In this document: positions 13,668 through 16,504 of the stretch, piece after piece | How positions within the stretch are numbered: the stretch's first letter is position 1 | Layout: every line of letters begins with the position of its first letter | NCBI GenBank assembly: GCA_003533405.1 | Contig: DQDL01000070.1 | Span: forward strand, 1 to 16,504 | Reading direction: 5' to 3' | DNA from: Clostridiales bacterium | Lineage (GTDB): Bacteria > Bacillota > Clostridia > Oscillospirales > Oscillospiraceae | Length of the DNA stretch: 16,504 nucleotides | Notes under the pieces: model-generated | Seen by the model: the letters and a program-made list of their open reading frames with translations, nothing else | Told to the model about the DNA's origin: nothing | The model's database searches: none | Program-made: the position numbers and the translations under genes

Positions 13668-13714
13668 ATATATTATGAAGGCATCCGAGCGCAGACGGGA
13701 AAGGAGGTTCGCCT

Positions 13715-14275
13715 ATGCAGGACGATATGATCGTTGACCTATACTGGCAGAGAAATGAGAGCGCTATCAGCGAAACGGAGCGAAAATACGGGCGGTATCT
13801 TTTAAAAATCGCCCATAATATCCTCGCCGACCGGGAGGACAGCAGGGAAGCCGTCAACGACACATACCTAAAGGCGTGGAACTCTATGCCGCCGCACAAG
13901 CCGAATGTTCTGTCTGCCTATTTGGGAAAGATCACACGACAGCTGTCCATTGATGCGTTCCGCACACGCAGCAGGCAAAAGCGGAAGCACTCGGAATATG
14001 CGGTCGCTCTTTCCGAGCTTGAGGATTGCGTTTCCGGCGAAGAGGCCACGGAGCAGAGCGTCGATCTGAAGCTGCTTGCGGAAGCAATCAACACCTATCT
14101 CTGCACGCTTCCGGCAGAAGCACGAAATATATTTGTCGGCAGATACTATTTTGCCGATCCCGTCAAGGAAGTGGCAGACTACTGCGGCGTAAGCGTGCCG
14201 AAGGTTAAGAGCGTGCTCTACCGAACAAGACAGGGGCTGAAAGACTATCTGGAAAAGGAGGGGTTTGAGCTATGA
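13715..14275 (+). CDS. ECF-type RNA polymerase sigma factor
   Basis: 186 residues, the usual length for an ECF sigma factor. Region 2 spans about 24-90: YGRYLLKIAHNILADREDSREAVNDTYLKAW (core binding and -10 melting), then ITRQLSIDAFRTRSRQKR. Region 4 spans about 120-180 with the HTH KEVADYCGVSVPKVKSVLYRTRQGLKDYL (-35 binding). There is no region 3. AAGGAGG at 13701-13707 gives a strong start. It overlaps the next gene, an anti-sigma-like membrane protein, by 4 bp (ATGA at 14272-14275), which is the standard arrangement for keeping the factor inactive until an envelope signal arrives. The signal and targets are unknown. Confidence 0.92.
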   Translation: MQDDMIVDLYWQRNESAISETERKYGRYLLKIAHNILADREDSREAVNDTYLKAWNSMPPHKPNVLSAYLGKITRQLSIDAFRTRSRQKRKHSEYAVALSELEDCVSGEEATEQSVDLKLLAEAINTYLCTLPAEARNIFVGRYYFADPVKEVADYCGVSVPKVKSVLYRTRQGLKDYLEKEGFEL

Positions 14276-15603
14276 CGAAGGAAAACTTAGGCGATGCTTT
14301 GAATATGCTGAGCGACGAAATTATCGAGGAGGCCGACAAAATTCGCACAAATTCCAAGCCGAAGCGAAGGTGGGAACGGCCGATCATTGCCGCAACCTGT
14401 GTCTGCCTGATCGTTGCAGGCGTGCTTGCCGGGCGAATTTTTTCTGACCGTGCGGACGGAGTGACGATCCCAAAGCGTGAGGTCTCGCTTTCGGTGGAGC
14501 AGTCTGCGGATATGCTGAGATTTTTCATCTATCGGGGAAATTGCTATGTTGAGTATGACCGGATATACGATGATGCTGACATCATCGGAAAGCATCTCGG
14601 AGCTGCGACGGGGCTTATCGACGAGTGGACGCCGCAGGATAAATATGTGGAGCTTGCAGGCAGCGTGAAAGGCGATTTCTACGAGGTGAAGGGCTACGAC
14701 CCGTCTTTCATGCTCTGCATGAAGGATGCCGATGGCTCAATTTTCCTCTTTGTGCGTGATTCGGGGCTCACATTAAAGTACGGCTCCGAGCTTTATACGG
14801 ACAGACTTCACCTTGCCGGAAACTATGCGTCCGTGCAGTACGAGAGCCATGATTCGTGGTTCAACAGCAGGCACGAGCTGTATCAGCTAAATGCTTCCGA
14901 TGACCTGCTCCGTGATCTTATCGACGGATTGAACGCTGCCGAGTTTGTACCCTACGACGAGACGGAAAATATCTATAGTGAGACGGCATCATATCATCTG
15001 TATTTCAAAATGCAGGATGGCACAACAGTGCATATTCTGCTGTGGAAAGACGGATATGTTATTTATCAGGGACTGTGGGGCGCTTTCGTACAGCTGCAAA
15101 AGGATAGCTACAACAAGCTGCTTGAGGTGTTGGAAAACCACACGGGAGCGGTACCGGCAGAGCCCCGTTCCGTAGAAAAGTCGGCAGAAGATTGTGTGAA
15201 CGACCCGGAGCTCGGAAGGTATGTGCCTTCCTATGCCCCGAAAAATATGAAAGTGGAGCGGGCCGAGATACTTTATTATCCGGATCCCGAAACCGCAAAG
15301 GAAACGGGAACAAAGGAGCTTACGATAGAATACTCCGATAGTGACGATGAGGCGAAATGGTATGCCATCACAGTCACATGGGTCTCGGAGTATGGGGAAA
15401 ACGGCTGGGCAGGCCCCATGATAGATGCGTCCGAGCTGAAAGAGGACAGCGTGTCCAAGAAGGGCAGCTCGGTTGACAGCAGGATCGAGCTTGGCATCCG
15501 GTGTGGCGCTGTTTCCGTTGTACTGAAATCAACAAATCTTGATACGGAAACAGCGTATCAAATTCTGAGTTCGGTAGATAGTAATTCAGATAAAAATAAA
15601 TAG
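14272..15603 (+). CDS. Membrane-anchored anti-sigma-like protein with DUF4367-like C-terminus
   Basis: 443 residues; an AAGGAGG-like site lies within the end of the sigma gene. Residues 1-35 are cytoplasmic: LGDALNMLSDEIIEEADKIR is a short helix of the kind that holds ECF factors, followed by a basic KPKRRW stop-transfer flank. One transmembrane helix spans about 36-57. The rest is extracytoplasmic: a beta-rich domain at about 70-290, and a second domain at about 312-436 (RYVPSYAPKNMKVERAEILYY, LTIEYSDS, YAITVTWVS, ending VVLKSTNLDTETAYQILSS) resembling DUF4367. No zinc-finger (ZAS) motif is visible. The inferred role is to bind the sigma factor inside and sense an envelope condition outside. 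The last codon begins the operon's terminator stem. Confidence 0.8.
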   Translation: MTKENLGDALNMLSDEIIEEADKIRTNSKPKRRWERPIIAATCVCLIVAGVLAGRIFSDRADGVTIPKREVSLSVEQSADMLRFFIYRGNCYVEYDRIYDDADIIGKHLGAATGLIDEWTPQDKYVELAGSVKGDFYEVKGYDPSFMLCMKDADGSIFLFVRDSGLTLKYGSELYTDRLHLAGNYASVQYESHDSWFNSRHELYQLNASDDLLRDLIDGLNAAEFVPYDETENIYSETASYHLYFKMQDGTTVHILLWKDGYVIYQGLWGAFVQLQKDSYNKLLEVLENHTGAVPAEPRSVEKSAEDCVNDPELGRYVPSYAPKNMKVERAEILYYPDPETAKETGTKELTIEYSDSDDEAKWYAITVTWVSEYGENGWAGPMIDASELKEDSVSKKGSSVDSRIELGIRCGAVSVVLKSTNLDTETAYQILSSVDSNSDKNK

Positions 15604-15632
15604 GGCTTCCAACTTAGGAAGCCCTATTTATT
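15595..15632. terminator. Bidirectional terminator between anti-sigma and DUF1846 genes
   Basis: 16-bp inverted repeat (15595-15610 and 15617-15632) with loop AACTTA. The stop codon of the anti-sigma gene (TAG, 15601-15603) and the last bases of the convergent gene (stop at 15631-15633) lie within the arms. T-rich sequence follows on both strands. Confidence 0.85.
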
Positions 15633-16504
15633 ATTTTGCGTGATAAAGCTTTTTGGCCTGATAGCGGGGCTCGTAGGTGATGTTCACGCCGAGCTTGGAG
15701 AAGAGGTTCTCGTCCACTCTCGACAGGATGACGGTTGAGTGCGCTTCGCAGCCACGCAGCTTGCCGAGCTGGTCGATGGCAAGCTCAACGAGGGGGTTAG
15801 TAACTGCGCAAATGGACAGTGCAATAAGCAGTTCGTCCGTGTGCAGACGAGGGTTATGATTGCCCAGATGCTCAACCTTGAGGTGCTGTATCGGCTCGAT
15901 AATGCCCGGGGCGATGAGCAACAGCTTCTTGTCGATGCCCGCAAGGTACTTGAGCGCATTCATGAGACACGCAGAGCTTGCGCCGAGCAGAGAGCTTGTC
16001 TTGCCGGTGATTATCGTACCGTCGGGAAGCTCGATGGCGACTGCCGGACCGCCGGTTTTCTCTGCCTTTTCAAGCGCTTTGGCGACAACGGGACGGTCAT
16101 CGGAGGAAAGGCCTATCGAGTTCATGATAAGCTCGATCTTGCGCACCTCCTCGGGCGTGCCGAGACCCTGACGCAGCGAGCAGGCAGCGGCGTAGTAGCG
16201 GCGGATTATCTCCTGCTTTGACGCTTCACGGCAAGCCTCATCGTCGGTGATGCAGTAGCCTGCCATGTTGACGCCCATGTCGGTGGGGCTCTTGTATGCG
16301 CTCTCGCCGAAGATGCGGGTCAGAATGGCGTTGAGCACGGGGAATATCTCGACATCACGGTTGTAGTTGACGGTCGTCTCGCCGTAGGCTTCGAGGTGGA
16401 AGGGGTCTATCATGTTGATGTCGTCAAGGTCGGCGGTGGCGGCCTCGTAGGCGAGGTTTATCGGGTGCTTGAGCGGCACATTCCAGATGGGGAAGGTCTC
16501 AAAC
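15631..16504 (-). CDS. DUF1846 (UPF0371) family protein, 3' part only
   Basis: The frame is open to the right edge, so the start is outside the window. The GTG at 16477-16479 (complement) is an internal Val codon, because the frame upstream of it still reads FETFPIWNVPLKHP, a conserved block in the middle of this family. About 291 C-terminal residues of a protein normally near 500 aa are present: INLAYEAATADLDDINMIDPFHL, TVNYNRDVEIFPVL, YKSPTDMGVNMAGYCI, KQEIIRRYYAA and a long C-terminal alpha/beta part ending RYQAKKLYHAK. Family members are widespread in Firmicutes and structurally known, but I know of no established function. The gene ends at the shared terminator with the convergent anti-sigma gene. 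No defect is visible. Confidence 0.92.
   Translation of the reverse strand, partial: FETFPIWNVPLKHPINLAYEAATADLDDINMIDPFHLEAYGETTVNYNRDVEIFPVLNAILTRIFGESAYKSPTDMGVNMAGYCITDDEACREASKQEIIRRYYAAACSLRQGLGTPEEVRKIELIMNSIGLSSDDRPVVAKALEKAEKTGGPAVAIELPDGTIITGKTSSLLGASSACLMNALKYLAGIDKKLLLIAPGIIEPIQHLKVEHLGNHNPRLHTDELLIALSICAVTNPLVELAIDQLGKLRGCEAHSTVILSRVDENLFSKLGVNITYEPRYQAKKLYHAK

Overview
The window looks like chromosomal DNA of an anaerobic, spore-forming Firmicute of the class Clostridia, most likely in or near the Oscillospiraceae/Ruminococcaceae. The basis is a SpoIID-type sporulation protein, an [FeFe] hydrogenase with group-B-like H-cluster motifs, a DUF1846/UPF0371 protein, an ECF sigma factor paired with an anti-sigma-like membrane protein, strong AAGGAGG ribosome binding sites, and GC-rich genes separated by AT-rich promoters and clear intrinsic terminators. 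The organism assignment is inference. No tRNA, rRNA, CRISPR array, transposase or phage gene was seen.

Layout. Positions 1-2250 hold a two-gene + strand operon: a membrane-anchored phosphodiester-glycosidase-domain protein, and a divergent Lgt-fold membrane protein overlapping it by 4 bp. Positions 2263-3441 are the - strand rpsF-ssb-rpsR operon, with a near-consensus promoter and a UUCG-loop terminator; rpsR starts with TTG. Positions 3449-4117 (- strand) encode a membrane-anchored surface protein with a Pro/Thr linker. Positions 4206-4470 contain a consensus promoter and about 230 non-coding bases that fold into a branched RNA ending in a terminator-like hairpin. A small PepSY-like membrane protein follows (4472-4897, TTG start). 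Positions 4930-6551 hold the hydrogenase gene (- strand) with its promoter. Positions 6588-7653 hold an unknown polytopic membrane protein (- strand), divergent from spoIID (7680-8645).

Positions 8672-11625 form a self-contained operon: a winged-helix regulator whose promoter carries a perfect inverted repeat over the -10, an ABC ATPase, and a large ABC permease. Positions 11726-13578 hold one strongly signalled gene for a 553-residue membrane protein with long heptad-type repeats, a three-helix membrane region and an Ala/Pro-rich cytoplasmic tail. Positions 13614-15632 encode the ECF sigma factor and its probable anti-sigma partner, overlapping by 4 bp. Positions 15631-16504 hold the 3' part of a DUF1846 gene that runs off the right edge.

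Most genes are ordinary chromosomal cargo. The least explained parts are the structured non-coding region upstream of the PepSY gene, the repeat-rich 553-residue membrane protein, and the Lgt-like protein that appears to have lost the catalytic histidine. I see no evidence for a defence system or a complete novel pathway.
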